DNA from: Bacteroidetes bacterium HGW-Bacteroidetes-7
Lineage (GTDB): Bacteria; Bacteroidota; Bacteroidia; Bacteroidales; UBA932
Assembly (NCBI GenBank): GCA_002842465.1
Contig: PHDA01000005.1
Span: forward strand, 45,112 to 109,111
Direction: 5' to 3'
DNA length: 64,000 nucleotides
The notes under the pieces are model-generated. The model saw nothing but the letters and a program-made list of their open reading frames with translations. It did no database searches and was not told the DNA's origin. Positions within the stretch are counted from its first letter, which is position 1, and the number at the start of each line of letters is the position of its first letter. This document shows, one piece after another, positions 8,719 through 16,216 of the stretch. A program made the translations under genes and the position numbers.

Positions 8719-9864
8719 ATGAAAACTTCTTTTCCAATATTGACTTTGCTTTCAATTTTTATTCTATTAGGTTGTTCAAATAAACCAATATTCAAATCAA
8801 TTGAAAGAGACTATCAAAAAACATCATTCAACCCAGTTGTCGTTGAAAATGAAATTATTCCAAATTTTATTATTTCAATTACTCCTCAGAATTACTTAGA
8901 AACAGACAGAGAGTCATTTATTTTCTCACAAGCTGATGGTGTTGGTGAAAATGAAAACGTAAGATCGTGGGTTTATAATTTATCGGATATTGAAGTTAAG
9001 AGTGATAAAAACAAAAGAATTATTCTTAAGATTTTTAATGAAATTGATCAACTTGTTCAGATTGGATTCTTAACTACTGAGATATCAAATGCTTTTAAAT
9101 TAAAGATGATTAATAAAGGCAATATCAGTGATGGGTCAGAAGTTATCTCAATGTTAGATAATTCAGCTGTTTATTCAGACCAATATAATCCATATAAAGT
9201 AAATAATAGATATTTGAGTGTTTTCAAGGCTTCTTTTACTAATAATTCGGATACTTTAATTAAGTTAGGAATCAATAATTTTCAAGTAATAAGTGAAAAT
9301 GAATTACTAAATCCTCTAAAAACTGAATATTTTGAGAAAGCTTTTGACAGAAATTCAGAAAAGCTTAAAAATATTCTAAGAATGAACTTATCCGATGATA
9401 TTATAATTTTACCAAAACAATCAATTATCAAATATTTTGCTGTACCTACACTTAATCCATCCAATAAAGGGTTGAGTATAAAATTTCTTTATAACAGTAA
9501 AGTTTATAATTATGACTATGACCTTAATATTTTATCATCTAAAGAATCATTTAACTTTATTGGAGTTAAAATTAAAAAACAAAAAGATGCCATAACAGAT
9601 ATTGTAATTAACCAACAAGGCCGGATTTATTCCCTTACTGACAACATTATTTATGTTCTTGAAAATAAGCAAACAGAACCATTAACCATTTATTCAATGA
9701 AAGTATCAAATGGATATGCTGAGTATGGTAAAGTAGTCAATATTAGGGCCTATGACTTTCAAAATTCAAATATTATAATACCTACAAGATCATTAAATGT
9801 GATTAAAAAAAATCCTAATGATATTAAATATCTTGTTCCGCAAAAATCTGTTATTCGTTTGTAA
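8719..9864 (+). CDS. orphan lipoprotein of unknown function
   Basis: A 381-residue protein with a clear lipoprotein signal: lysine near the start, a hydrophobic core and the lipobox ILLGC (Cys at residue 19). The rest is rich in Asn, Lys, Ile and Ser with no membrane segment and no motif I recognise, suggesting a periplasmic or surface beta-rich protein. The gene is visibly more AT-rich than the neighbouring operons and is bracketed by related terminator-plus-repeat modules (8022-8074 and 9899-9951), which suggests a recently acquired or duplicated cassette. It is followed by a strong terminator. Confidence 0.7.
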   Translation: MKTSFPILTLLSIFILLGCSNKPIFKSIERDYQKTSFNPVVVENEIIPNFIISITPQNYLETDRESFIFSQADGVGENENVRSWVYNLSDIEVKSDKNKRIILKIFNEIDQLVQIGFLTTEISNAFKLKMINKGNISDGSEVISMLDNSAVYSDQYNPYKVNNRYLSVFKASFTNNSDTLIKLGINNFQVISENELLNPLKTEYFEKAFDRNSEKLKNILRMNLSDDIIILPKQSIIKYFAVPTLNPSNKGLSIKFLYNSKVYNYDYDLNILSSKESFNFIGVKIKKQKDAITDIVINQQGRIYSLTDNIIYVLENKQTEPLTIYSMKVSNGYAEYGKVVNIRAYDFQNSNIIIPTRSLNVIKKNPNDIKYLVPQKSVIRL

Positions 9865-9898
9865 TCTTTAAATTTTGTTACATCATTTAACCATATTA

Positions 9899-9924
9899 AA
9901 AGGGGTCTCAAGCGAGACCCCTTT
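9899..9924 (+). terminator. Rho-independent terminator after lipoprotein gene
   Basis: A perfect 11-bp stem (9899-9909 with 9914-9924; arms AAAGGGGTCTC and GAGACCCCTTT) closes a 4-base loop, 34 bases after the lipoprotein stop codon. It is closely similar to the hairpin at 8022-8047. Confidence 0.8.
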
Positions 9925-10056
9925 ATTTCTCCGCGCCAGTTTGTGGTATTTAATTGTAAAACAAGATGTTGAAAATGAGCCAAATTTTACAAAATATTCC
10001 GCTCTTTTTTATATTGGTTGCAATGAACATGTTACCACAAACTGGCGCGGAGAAAT
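9925..10056. repeat. inverted-repeat element 2 (24-bp perfect arms)
   Basis: The arms at 9925-9948 and 10033-10056 are perfect reverse complements over 24 bases. They share the core CTCCGCGCCAGTTT with element 1 but end in GTGGTA instead of TGGACA. The interior is 84 bases. The right arm runs straight into the promoter of the next gene (TTTG at 10056). Confidence 0.8.
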
Positions 10057-10087
10057 TTGCATTGTTGGAATTTTATTTTTTACTTTG
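10056..10087 (+). promoter_or_regulatory. Bacteroidota-type promoter at the edge of repeat element 2
   Basis: TTTG at 10056-10059, a 20-base spacer and TTACTTTG at 10080-10087 (7 of 8 match to TAnnTTTG). The expected transcript start is about 10094, just before the ATG at 10108. The -33 box overlaps the last base of the repeat arm, so the repeat supplies or abuts the promoter. Confidence 0.6.
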
Positions 10088-10107
10088 CAAAAAAAAGTGC
10101 TTTTCAT

Positions 10108-10716
10108 ATGAAAGAGGAAAAAAAATATATTAAAGATATTGGTGAAATTCGCTCTATGATGGAGCGAAGTTCAAAGTTCCTGTCACTTTCGGGGTGGGCT
10201 GGAATAATGGCAGGTATTTATGCACTTGCAGGTGTTTATGTTGCAGACTTTTATTTTGGATTTAATCCTGATTATATAATTGATTCAGGTGGGATAGGTT
10301 TAAATATTGTGCTTCTGGCAACAGCAATATTGGTACTGGCAATTGTAACTGCGATTTTCCTTTCGTATAAAAGGGCAGATAAAAGATCAGAAAAGCTGTG
10401 GAATTCAACAACCAGACGATTGGTCATAAATATGGCTGTCCCTTTGGTTGCTGGTGGAGTTGTGATCTTGATTCTTGCTGCAAAGGATTTGACCGGCATT
10501 ATTGCCCCTTTTTCAATGATATTTTACGGCTTGGCACTTTTTAATGTAAGCGGCATTACAATAAAGGAAATTAAGGGGCTTGGTATAACTCAGATTATTC
10601 TAGGGCTTGCTGGACTATATTTTGTAGAGTATGGTTTGCTATTGTGGGCTTTAGGATTTGGAGTTGCCCATATTGTGTACGGCATAGTCATGTATTTAAA
10701 ATACGAGAGGGGTTAA
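10108..10716 (+). CDS. six-TM membrane protein paired with winged-helix regulator
   Basis: A 202-residue integral membrane protein with about six hydrophobic segments (roughly residues 25-48, 62-86, 105-125, 130-150, 158-175, 178-196). I chose the ATG at 10108 because the promoter at 10056-10087 would start transcription only about 14 bases before it and the upstream codons lie inside the repeat. The stop is one base before the GTG of a winged-helix regulator, so the two are translationally linked. Similar two-gene pairs of a membrane protein and an HTH_34-type regulator are familiar in Bacteroidota, but the function is unknown. Confidence 0.75.
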   Translation: MKEEKKYIKDIGEIRSMMERSSKFLSLSGWAGIMAGIYALAGVYVADFYFGFNPDYIIDSGGIGLNIVLLATAILVLAIVTAIFLSYKRADKRSEKLWNSTTRRLVINMAVPLVAGGVVILILAAKDLTGIIAPFSMIFYGLALFNVSGITIKEIKGLGITQIILGLAGLYFVEYGLLLWALGFGVAHIVYGIVMYLKYERG

Positions 10717-10717
10717 A

Positions 10718-11023
10718 GTGAAAACATTTACTGACAGACTACATAAAGCGTTCGAAAGCAGGGTTCGGCTTGGAATCATGTCGGCCCTCGCCGTGAATGA
10801 TACACTTGATTTTAACGCGCTTAAGGAGTATCTTGATATAACTGACGGTAATTTGGCAAGTCACATTAAAGCGCTTGAAAAAGAAGAGTTTATTGGGGTG
10901 GAGAAGTCATTTGTTGGCAAGAAGCCAAACACCAGATACTTTATTACAAAAGAGGGGAAGAAAGCATTTAATGCTCATCTTGAGGCGCTTGAGGTTTTTA
11001 TTAAATCTGGAAAAGCCCTTTAA
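10718..11023 (+). CDS. winged-helix transcriptional regulator (HTH_34-like)
   Basis: A 101-residue single-domain DNA-binding protein. Residues 10-95 read as a winged helix: a helix with R/LGIMSAL, then FNALKEYLDITDGNLASHIKALEK (recognition region) and a wing around KKPNTRYFIT. This matches the MarR/ArsR-like family often named transcriptional regulator PF13601. The start is GTG, one base after the stop of the membrane protein gene, indicating co-translation and a probable shared role, perhaps autoregulation. Confidence 0.85.
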   Translation: MKTFTDRLHKAFESRVRLGIMSALAVNDTLDFNALKEYLDITDGNLASHIKALEKEEFIGVEKSFVGKKPNTRYFITKEGKKAFNAHLEALEVFIKSGKAL

Positions 11024-11159
11024 GAAGAAATTTTATGAAAGATCAGGTTAATTCTAAATATAGAAAAACATTATAACGAATATATTTTTTTTATCTAAAC
11101 ACTTTGAAACACAAAGAACTTTTAAACAAACAAATAAATAATCAAATAAATAAACAAAA

Positions 11160-11465
11160 ATGGAAACAGCATCAATGGTAAAACGAATGCTCATAGGAGC
11201 AGGTATAGCATTAGTATTAATCTCCCTATTCTTGTTGGGAGTAGATGAGCCTAATCCCGATTGGCCAAAGTTGTGGATGATAAGACCTCTTGTGGTAGTA
11301 CCGATTGCCGGGGCATTCGGAGGCTTTTTGACATTTCAGATTGACAAAAGGTTGAATCAGGGCACATGGGCAAAAATTGCAGCGGTTATTCTAAGCTTTA
11401 TTGCGTATGTATTCGTACTCTGGATGGGCAGTGTATTAGGTCTCGCCGGAACTTTGTGGAATTAA
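11160..11465 (+). CDS. small three-TM membrane protein
   Basis: A 101-residue hydrophobic protein with three predicted membrane segments (about 8-26, 40-60, 72-95). Related proteins in Bacteroidota are sometimes labelled potassium transporter KefB, but this one is far too short for a KefB antiporter and that name is not supported. It lies 40 bases before a larger polytopic protein and after the regulator pair, possibly in the same stress- or envelope-related group. Function unknown. Confidence 0.65.
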   Translation: METASMVKRMLIGAGIALVLISLFLLGVDEPNPDWPKLWMIRPLVVVPIAGAFGGFLTFQIDKRLNQGTWAKIAAVILSFIAYVFVLWMGSVLGLAGTLWN

Positions 11466-11505
11466 TAATCCACTGGTAACATAATTAATAATACAGTTGT
11501 AAAAT

Positions 11506-13029
11506 ATGAAAGATCAGATTCTTTCCAATTTGAACAACCCTGGGGAACTTGAAAAGTTATACCGGGGTAATAAAACTCTTTTTAGAAAGGAGTTTTCAGA
11601 AATCTACCTCAGCATTCAAGGTCAGCAGCAAGGTCAGCAGCAAGGACAGCAGCAAGATCAGCAGGACTGTCTGTCTGTAGTTGACTTTTGGCACGAAAGG
11701 TTAAAGTTTCCGGATGCGGAGATCCAATCAGTAAAAGCTAACATCACACCTAACAACATCGCATCAAAGGATAACATAGGCGAGAGAACAGCTATAGGTA
11801 TTGATGATATTAAGTGGGGTAACAAGAGCGATATAGTTCTGGTTGTTGTTCTGGTACTGGTTGCGGGTTTGATTGCAAAAATTCCTGCTATTTTTGGTAT
11901 TAATGAGGAGTTCTTTTATTCAAGGAATGTGGGCTTTGTAATATTTCCAGCCCTGACTGCATTTTTTGTATTTAAAAACGGGGTCTCAAAAATTCATATA
12001 GGTGTAATATCCCTTTTTACTCTCATTGCGTTGGTTTTTATAAACTCACTCCCGGATGTTAAAGAGAGTGACACATTGGTACTCTCTTCAATTCATATTC
12101 TGCTTTTGCTTTGGGCAGTTCTGGGTTTTGCCTTTACTGGGGACCTGAGCATAAAACTCTCAGATATATTTCATTATAACAAAAGGTTAAAAAGACAGCC
12201 TCTCTTTATCAATGAACCAATTACAAATAACCAGGAAATCACGTGTAATTCGCCTCACTCGGTAGATAATATAAACGCTTCAAATAATTCTCCTCTGGAA
12301 TTCCTGAAGTATAACGGAGATCTTATAGTTATGACAACCTTGATATTAATTGCAGGAGGTATAATGTCTGCAATTACAATTGGCCTTTTTGACCTTATCG
12401 GGCTCAATATTGAGGGGGTATATTTTGACTATGTTGCCATTTTCGGGCTTGCAGCTGCACCAATTGTCGGAACTTATATAATAAGAACAAATCCACAGCT
12501 GGTTGGAAAGGTTTCGCCACTGATCGCAAAAATATTCAGTCCTCTTGTTCTAATAATGCTCGTAATTTACATATTGGCAATCATTTTTTCAGGTAAAGAT
12601 CCATATAATGACAGGGAGTTTTTGATAATCTTTAACGCACTTCTGGTTGGAGTTATGGCATTAATATTCTTTTCGTTGGCCGGGATTTCAAAGAATTCAA
12701 AAAGTCGTTTTGAAATATGGGTTCTGACACTTCTTTCTATAGTAACAATTGCAGTTAATGCAATTGCCCTTTCGGCAATTCTTTACAGAATATTTGAATG
12801 GGGAATAACTCCAAACAGAGCTGCAGTGATAGGCTTAAACACCCTTATATTTATAAATTTGATAATTGTAACACTCCGCTTTGTAAAAGTTATTAGAGGG
12901 GGAATTCAACATAGTTCAAAAAATGGATATATAGAAATTTCTGATGTAGGTAAAGCAATCACAGGTTTCATTCCTATGTATATCCTCTGGGCAGCAATTG
13001 TAACATTTCTTTTTCCATTTATTTTCTGA
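11506..13029 (+). CDS. polytopic membrane protein (possibly DUF4153-like)
   Basis: A 507-residue protein. The first 110 residues are soluble and contain an in-frame glutamine-rich repeat (QQQG units, residues 39-53), encoded by a 12-base tandem repeat. From residue about 110 there are ten or so hydrophobic segments interrupted by a polar loop near 220-265. The N-terminal start MKDQILSNLNNPGELEKLYR resembles proteins annotated with DUF4153 in this phylum, but I cannot confirm that. No catalytic motif is visible. Confidence 0.6.
   Translation: MKDQILSNLNNPGELEKLYRGNKTLFRKEFSEIYLSIQGQQQGQQQGQQQDQQDCLSVVDFWHERLKFPDAEIQSVKANITPNNIASKDNIGERTAIGIDDIKWGNKSDIVLVVVLVLVAGLIAKIPAIFGINEEFFYSRNVGFVIFPALTAFFVFKNGVSKIHIGVISLFTLIALVFINSLPDVKESDTLVLSSIHILLLLWAVLGFAFTGDLSIKLSDIFHYNKRLKRQPLFINEPITNNQEITCNSPHSVDNINASNNSPLEFLKYNGDLIVMTTLILIAGGIMSAITIGLFDLIGLNIEGVYFDYVAIFGLAAAPIVGTYIIRTNPQLVGKVSPLIAKIFSPLVLIMLVIYILAIIFSGKDPYNDREFLIIFNALLVGVMALIFFSLAGISKNSKSRFEIWVLTLLSIVTIAVNAIALSAILYRIFEWGITPNRAAVIGLNTLIFINLIIVTLRFVKVIRGGIQHSSKNGYIEISDVGKAITGFIPMYILWAAIVTFLFPFIF
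11620..11664 (+). repeat. 12-bp in-frame tandem repeat (QQQG)
   Basis: Three full copies and a partial fourth of GGTCAGCAGCAA (last units diverged) lie inside the preceding gene. Unit length is a multiple of three, so copy-number change would alter linker length but not the frame. Confidence 0.85.
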
Positions 13030-13168
13030 CAGATAACTCTTTTTTATACCGGCATGTGAGATATGTGTAACTTTTGAGTGGAATACTGTAGCAATTCAAT
13101 AGAGGTTAAGTCGCATCTTTGTCACTGAACCATTTAAATTCATAATGGTTTTTATAAATGACATAGAA

Positions 13169-13819
13169 ATGAAAAAAACAATGAAAAAAGTAATTCTGGT
13201 TTTCGCATTTGCAACCTTTATTTTTGGTAGTACATTTGCTCAAACTAACGGTACAGATTTCAGGCAGAAATTATCATTTGGTATAAAGGGTGGTGCAAAT
13301 TATTCTAATGTGTACGATACGCAGGGTGAACAGTTTAATGCCGATGCCAAATTCGGTTTAGCTGCAGGAGCTTTTGTAGCCGTGCCAATTGGAAAATATT
13401 TTGGTATTCAGCCGGAACTTTTGTTCTCGCAGAGGGGATATAAGGGATCGGGTTCTTTGTTAGGTAGCGATTATAGCTACACTTATACCAGTAATCATAT
13501 AGATGTACCTTTATTGATAGCTATCAAACCGATTCCTTTTCTTACAATATTGGCCGGTCCTCAATACTCGTTCCTGATTAAAGACAAATACACTTTTAAT
13601 AGTGCTATTGTTAATACAGAACAGGAACAAGTGTTTGAAAATGACAATATTCGTAAAAACACACTCTCGATTTTGGGTGGACTTGATTTTAACTTCAGCA
13701 ATTTTGTTATAGGTACAAGAGTAGGATGGGATATTCAGTCTAATAAAGGCGATGGAACATCAGAAACTCCGCGCTATAAGAATATGTGGTATCAAGCTAC
13801 TATAGGTTTTAGGTTCTAG
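13169..13819 (+). CDS. outer-membrane beta-barrel protein (PorT/OmpA-like fold)
   Basis: A 216-residue exported protein. From the ATG at 13169 it has a signal peptide (MKK start, hydrophobic core, cleavage near FAQ). The mature part shows alternating hydrophobic/polar strands with aromatic ends: FGIKGGANYSNVY near the N-terminus, AGAFVAVPIGKYFGIQPELLFSQRG, and a final strand ending in GFRF, typical of eight-stranded barrels of the outer membrane beta-barrel family PF13568. An upstream in-frame ATG at 13145 would place an odd extension before the signal. CATCTTTG at 13114-13121 is a plausible -7 box. Confidence 0.8.
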   Translation: MKKTMKKVILVFAFATFIFGSTFAQTNGTDFRQKLSFGIKGGANYSNVYDTQGEQFNADAKFGLAAGAFVAVPIGKYFGIQPELLFSQRGYKGSGSLLGSDYSYTYTSNHIDVPLLIAIKPIPFLTILAGPQYSFLIKDKYTFNSAIVNTEQEQVFENDNIRKNTLSILGGLDFNFSNFVIGTRVGWDIQSNKGDGTSETPRYKNMWYQATIGFRF

Positions 13820-13843
13820 AAATCACCTGAACCATAAAGAAAG

Positions 13844-13872
13844 AAGCACCTGTTTACGCAGGTGCTTTTTTG
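13844..13872. terminator. bidirectional hairpin terminator
   Basis: The arms AAGCACCTG (13844-13852) and CAGGTGCTT (13859-13867) form a perfect stem with a 6-base loop and a T tract. It separates the barrel gene from the convergent peptidase. Confidence 0.85.
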
Positions 13873-13916
13873 TATTGATGTGTACTGATATTGTTTTGGT
13901 ATTTTTCTTAGAATGA

Positions 13917-15062
13917 TTATCTAAGTTTTTTCATAATTTCAGCAGGTACTGCCTCTTTGTGTACCAATATCGAGATGGTTTTTGCCTTCATGTACTCCTG
14001 AGAGAGGTGGTTGTAGCCTCCAAAACGGTTGATTTCGGGCTTCCATGAGTTTTTGACAATGTAGTAGGTAGTTCCGTTTTTGTCCTTTGCCTTTCCAATC
14101 AGGTGCATAAGGTGGTCGTCGGTTGTTAAAAATGTCTCAAAGCCCTTCTGGCGTGAAGCTGCATCGACCTTCTCCTCCTTATAAATTCTGCCAAATGAGA
14201 GCTTGGACCCCTCTTCTGAGGCGATCTCCTCTGCTGTTGGCATCATAGCCAAACCGGCTTTGTCTGAGTAACTCTTTTCGCTCATATCTCCGTCCCAGCA
14301 TACAGTGAATCCCTTTTCGATAGAGTTGTCTATGACTTTCATAAATTCGTCAAGGGGGAGGTTGTAATAGAGCCCACCGTTCCAGTTGTCCGGAATCTCA
14401 AGCAGAAACTCTTTGTAATATGGGTGATGGGTAAAGCTTGTGAAAAAGATGTAATCGTTGGTATTAAGCCCCAGGCTTTGGAAGAAGCTCTTAGGAGTAT
14501 ATTCTCTCCCTTTGTAGGTGAACTTTTGCGGCACAACCCCTAGATAGATATCCAGCAGAGAGTTGAGCAGCTTGTCAAACTCCACAGTTACCTCTTTGTT
14601 TTTTACAGGAACCTGCGAAATTACATTTACATATTCGTTCAATAGCGCATGGTTGTGGGTAGGGGAGTTGTAGTTAATTCCGCTATAAACCTCCTCGGGC
14701 ACAATCCCATATTCATTTACAACATCAAACATCATGTTCGAAAGACTTCCCTCCTGCAGGTTTCCCTTGCCACGCTTTAAATAGTTGTCCTTAACCCTGT
14801 TTATATAATTGTATCTTACTGTATGCATCTCAGAAAGATCAAACACCCCTTTGCCCATTCTGATAAGTTCTGATTCAAAAAACGAGGTGGTAGCAAACGA
14901 CCAGCATGTACCCGTTACAGCCTGATCCTTTACCGGAGTGGCAGGGAGCATTTTGGTGTATTCAAACTGATATACAGGGCATTTTTCGGTAATCTGGCCG
15001 TTGGATTGTTTTGGAAAGGCAAGCGCAGTAGTGGCAAGAAGAATTGTAAAGAGTTTTTTCAT
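13917..15062 (-). CDS. C1-family papain-like cysteine peptidase (aminopeptidase C/bleomycin hydrolase type)
   Basis: A 381-residue exported peptidase with a signal peptide ending near residue 22. The papain-type catalytic residues are all present: oxyanion Gln47 (KDQ), nucleophile Cys53 in GTCWSFA, His320 in DDHLMHLIG and Asn338 in VKNSW. The arrangement and long insert between Cys and His fit the PepC/bleomycin hydrolase subfamily rather than papain itself. Such enzymes trim peptides; with an export signal it probably acts in the periplasm. It converges with the barrel gene and shares a terminator. Confidence 0.88.
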   Translation of the reverse strand: MKKLFTILLATTALAFPKQSNGQITEKCPVYQFEYTKMLPATPVKDQAVTGTCWSFATTSFFESELIRMGKGVFDLSEMHTVRYNYINRVKDNYLKRGKGNLQEGSLSNMMFDVVNEYGIVPEEVYSGINYNSPTHNHALLNEYVNVISQVPVKNKEVTVEFDKLLNSLLDIYLGVVPQKFTYKGREYTPKSFFQSLGLNTNDYIFFTSFTHHPYYKEFLLEIPDNWNGGLYYNLPLDEFMKVIDNSIEKGFTVCWDGDMSEKSYSDKAGLAMMPTAEEIASEEGSKLSFGRIYKEEKVDAASRQKGFETFLTTDDHLMHLIGKAKDKNGTTYYIVKNSWKPEINRFGGYNHLSQEYMKAKTISILVHKEAVPAEIMKKLR

Positions 15063-15200
15063 GACAGTCTGTTGGTTTATTTACGAGCAAGTTACAAAAA
15101 CTTAGCACATGGATTAAGGTTTAAAGATGGTTTTTAAGAATTAAATAGACTTGAGCGATTTTTCTTTTAAATTTGTGTAATAATTACAAAAACAGAACTG

Positions 15201-15980
15201 ATGGACGGTAAGTTTATATATGATCATCCCAGAGCAGCGCTTACCTCAGATTGCGTCGTGTTTGGATTCGATGGTGACAATCTTAATATATTGCTTGTTC
15301 AACGAGGTGTAGAACCTTTTAAAGAGAGCTGGGCACTGCCCGGAGGATTTTTAAAAATGGATGAGACAACAGAAGAGTGTGCAGAGAGAGAGCTAGAAGA
15401 AGAGACAGGCATCTCGGGTGTATTTATGAGACAGATAAGAACCTTTTCTACTCCTGACAGAGATCCGCGAGGACGTGTTATAACCATTGCCTATTATGCA
15501 TTGATGAATCCTCATCACTTTAGCAGGGTTAGTGTTAGAGGAGGAGATGATGTTACAGATGCCGGGTGGTTCCCGATTGAAAGCGTTCTTGCTGACACCT
15601 CACTTGCTTTTGACCATCACGAAATAATTGAAGCAGCAATAGAAAAACTAAGGCAGGAGATACGTCACTATCCGATAGCATTTGAACTGCTTGACACCTA
15701 TTTTACAATCAAACAGCTCCAGACTGTTTACGAAAGTATTCTTAATACAAAGTTTGACCGGGGCAACTTCCACAAAAAGATGGTTGGAAGAACAGAGAAT
15801 GCAGCAGGAGAGGAAGGAGGCACAAAACCACGAAAAGAGCAACGGAAGAACACAGGTGTGCTGATTGACTCGGGTGAGGTTGTAAGCGGAGTTAAACATA
15901 AACCAGCAAAAATTTACAGCTTCGATCGTACACGCTTCAACCAACTCGTAAACAACGCAGATTTTACATTTGATTTTTAA
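15201..15980 (+). CDS. Nudix hydrolase-domain transcriptional regulator (NrtR-like)
   Basis: A 259-residue protein with an N-terminal Nudix domain and a C-terminal winged-helix region (about 165-255). The Nudix box is intact at residues 49-71, G-x5-E-x7-RELEEETGI, so metal binding and hydrolysis may be retained. In this family, including NrtR and sugar-pathway relatives, the Nudix domain usually senses a nucleotide-like or sugar metabolite and the winged helix binds DNA. No obvious target operon is next to it, as the defence island begins 236 bases downstream. TAAATTTG at 15169-15176 is a likely -7 box. Which metabolite it senses cannot be read from sequence. Confidence 0.85.
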   Translation: MDGKFIYDHPRAALTSDCVVFGFDGDNLNILLVQRGVEPFKESWALPGGFLKMDETTEECAERELEEETGISGVFMRQIRTFSTPDRDPRGRVITIAYYALMNPHHFSRVSVRGGDDVTDAGWFPIESVLADTSLAFDHHEIIEAAIEKLRQEIRHYPIAFELLDTYFTIKQLQTVYESILNTKFDRGNFHKKMVGRTENAAGEEGGTKPRKEQRKNTGVLIDSGEVVSGVKHKPAKIYSFDRTRFNQLVNNADFTFDF

Positions 15981-16011
15981 ATTGTGTTTAAGCAATACCA
16001 TCCAATTCACA

Positions 16012-16080
16012 ATGAAAGAGACAAAAGAGGAGCTGAATAAAGTTATTGAGTGGCTTACAGGTTTTGACAGAATAAATTAA
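16012..16080 (+). CDS. tiny ORF or gene remnant, 22 aa
   Basis: A frame of 22 codons starting MKETKEELNKVIEWLTGF lies in the gap between the Nudix regulator and the defence island. It could be a leader peptide or the remains of a gene cut by insertion of the island. No homology can be claimed. Confidence 0.2.
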   Translation: MKETKEELNKVIEWLTGFDRIN

Positions 16081-16216
16081 GAGATCTTAAATGGTTTTTT
16101 ATATTTAGTTATCAATTTTAAAAATCTGTTTTTCTATTTTTAAAAAATCTACTACCTTTATCTCAGGTATTCAATAAGATATTAAATCTCCACATAAAAA
16201 GTGAAGCGACTTCAAA

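Noticed and set aside
8291..10056. Simple phase-variable promoter switch in the classic Bacteroides style
   Set aside because: Not accepted as the main call: the best promoter lies outside the arms, no recombinase gene is in the window, and no clear promoter is seen in either interior. Kept as one option.
9759..10111. Short open frames on both strands across repeat element 2
   Set aside because: They cross a terminator and both repeat arms and resemble nothing; the real gene starts at 10108.
11160..11465. KefB potassium transporter name
   Set aside because: Only 101 residues with three membrane segments; no antiporter or RCK domain.
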